A DNA stretch of 6,503 nt from SHLJ01 sp041618535 (GTDB taxonomy: Bacteria > Bacteroidota > Bacteroidia > Flavobacteriales > Flavobacteriaceae). This document shows, piece by piece, positions 6,274 through 6,503 of the stretch. The translations under genes and the position numbers were made by a program. How positions within the stretch are numbered: the stretch's first letter is position 1; each line of letters starts with the position of its first letter. The stretch spans positions 1-6,503 of the forward strand of contig JBFKFP010000151.1 in the NCBI GenBank assembly GCA_041618535.1. Direction: 5' to 3'. The notes beneath the pieces were generated by a model. That model ran no database searches, was not told the origin of the DNA, and worked only from the letters and a program-made list of their open reading frames with translations.

Positions 6274-6470
6274 TGGTGTTGATTGACTAATATTTGATAA
6301 ATTCCTACATTTAACGAACTCCCTGTTTTAATATAGAAAAATGGCATCGATATATACTAAATATCATGCCCTCTTAGCAGTTAAATAAATTCACAAAGGA
6401 TCAGACTTGAGCATCCTGTTTTGAAATTTATATAAAAATCATAGCTGACTTTAAATTTTTCCAGATTGAA
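6274..6470. other. A/T-rich intergenic region
   Basis: About 200 bases follow the propeller gene without a convincing gene. It contains the bulged stem-loop at 6343-6370 and a one-mismatch -7 box, TAAATTTT at 6452-6459, without a -33 partner. The only ATG-started frame of note (6341-6388) is 15 codons long and lies across the stem-loop, so it is not called. Confidence 0.6.
6343..6370. terminator. Bulged stem-loop, candidate terminator (T run favours minus-strand transcripts)
   Basis: GGCAT (6343-6347) pairs with ATGCC (6366-6370), and GATAT (6349-6353) with ATATC (6361-6365), giving ten base pairs with one bulged C at 6348 and a 7-base loop. On the minus strand the hairpin is followed at once by ATTTTTCTAT, the layout of an intrinsic terminator. 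On the plus strand it lies 70 bases after the propeller gene but is followed by CTCTTAG, without a good T run. It could end a minus-strand gene entering from the right, the plus-strand gene, or both. Confidence 0.4.
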
Positions 6471-6503
6471 ATGAAGATAAATCCCGAGGTGTCAGAAAAA
6501 AGA
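6471..6503 (+). CDS. Possible start of a further gene (cut by window edge)
   Basis: ATG at 6471 opens a frame that stays open for 11 codons to the edge (MKINPEVSEKR), preceded by an A/T-rich stretch as at other starts here. Eleven residues are too few to recognise a family. Two minus-strand frames are also open at this edge: one ends at TAA 6451-6453 (…SSFQSGKI), the other at TAA 6428-6430. The terminator-like hairpin at 6343-6370, oriented for minus-strand transcripts, makes those frames a real alternative. Confidence 0.22.
   Translation, partial: MKINPEVSEKR

Noticed and set aside
6341..6388. 15-codon frame starting at an ATG after an A run
   Set aside because: It is too short, has no family signal, and lies over the stem-loop at 6343-6370, which explains the sequence better.

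Overview
The window looks like chromosomal DNA of a member of the Flavobacteriaceae (Bacteroidota). The evidence is a partial 16S rRNA gene with flavobacterial features, several -7 elements of the Bacteroidota type (TAnnTTTG), start codons preceded by A/T-rich leaders rather than Shine-Dalgarno sites, a signal peptide ending in the flavobacterial 'NAQ' style, and a family content typical of the group (Porin_10-like outer-membrane protein, propeller lipoprotein). Genus cannot be fixed from the 341 bases of 16S present. No CRISPR array, insertion sequence, tRNA or phage gene is visible.

Layout. Bases 1-341 are the 5' end of a 16S rRNA gene read on the minus strand, so an rRNA operon runs out of the left edge. 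Bases 342-626 hold its leader (a 5'-proximal stem-loop and a boxA-like element), a consensus Bacteroidota promoter and A/T tracts upstream of it. The gene at 627-2597 (minus) encodes a 656-residue outer-membrane beta-barrel protein of the putative porin type, reading in the same direction as the rRNA operon with only about 90 bp between its stop codon and the rRNA -33 element. A 121-bp divergent region separates it from a plus-strand group: rnhB (RNase HII, 2719-3315), a 132-residue probable lipoprotein with a C-terminal membrane helix (3388-3786), and a 785-residue probable lipoprotein (about 3916-6273) with a DUF3352-like N-terminal half and a PQQ-like beta-propeller C-terminal half. Bases 6274-6503 hold a bulged stem-loop and ambiguous coding edges.

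How the parts relate. RNase HII is the only enzyme with an assured function: it removes ribonucleotides from DNA. The other three proteins are envelope proteins without a known substrate. They probably sit together by conserved neighbourhood rather than by a shared pathway. The last gene appears to have its own promoter (TATATTTG at 3877-3884), which also shows that its true start is an ATG at 3901 or 3916 and not the upstream in-frame TTG. I see no convincing undescribed system. The points most worth a second look are the promoter-defined start, the seven-fold repeat in the propeller, the bulged stem-loop at 6343-6370, and the compact control region in front of the rRNA operon.
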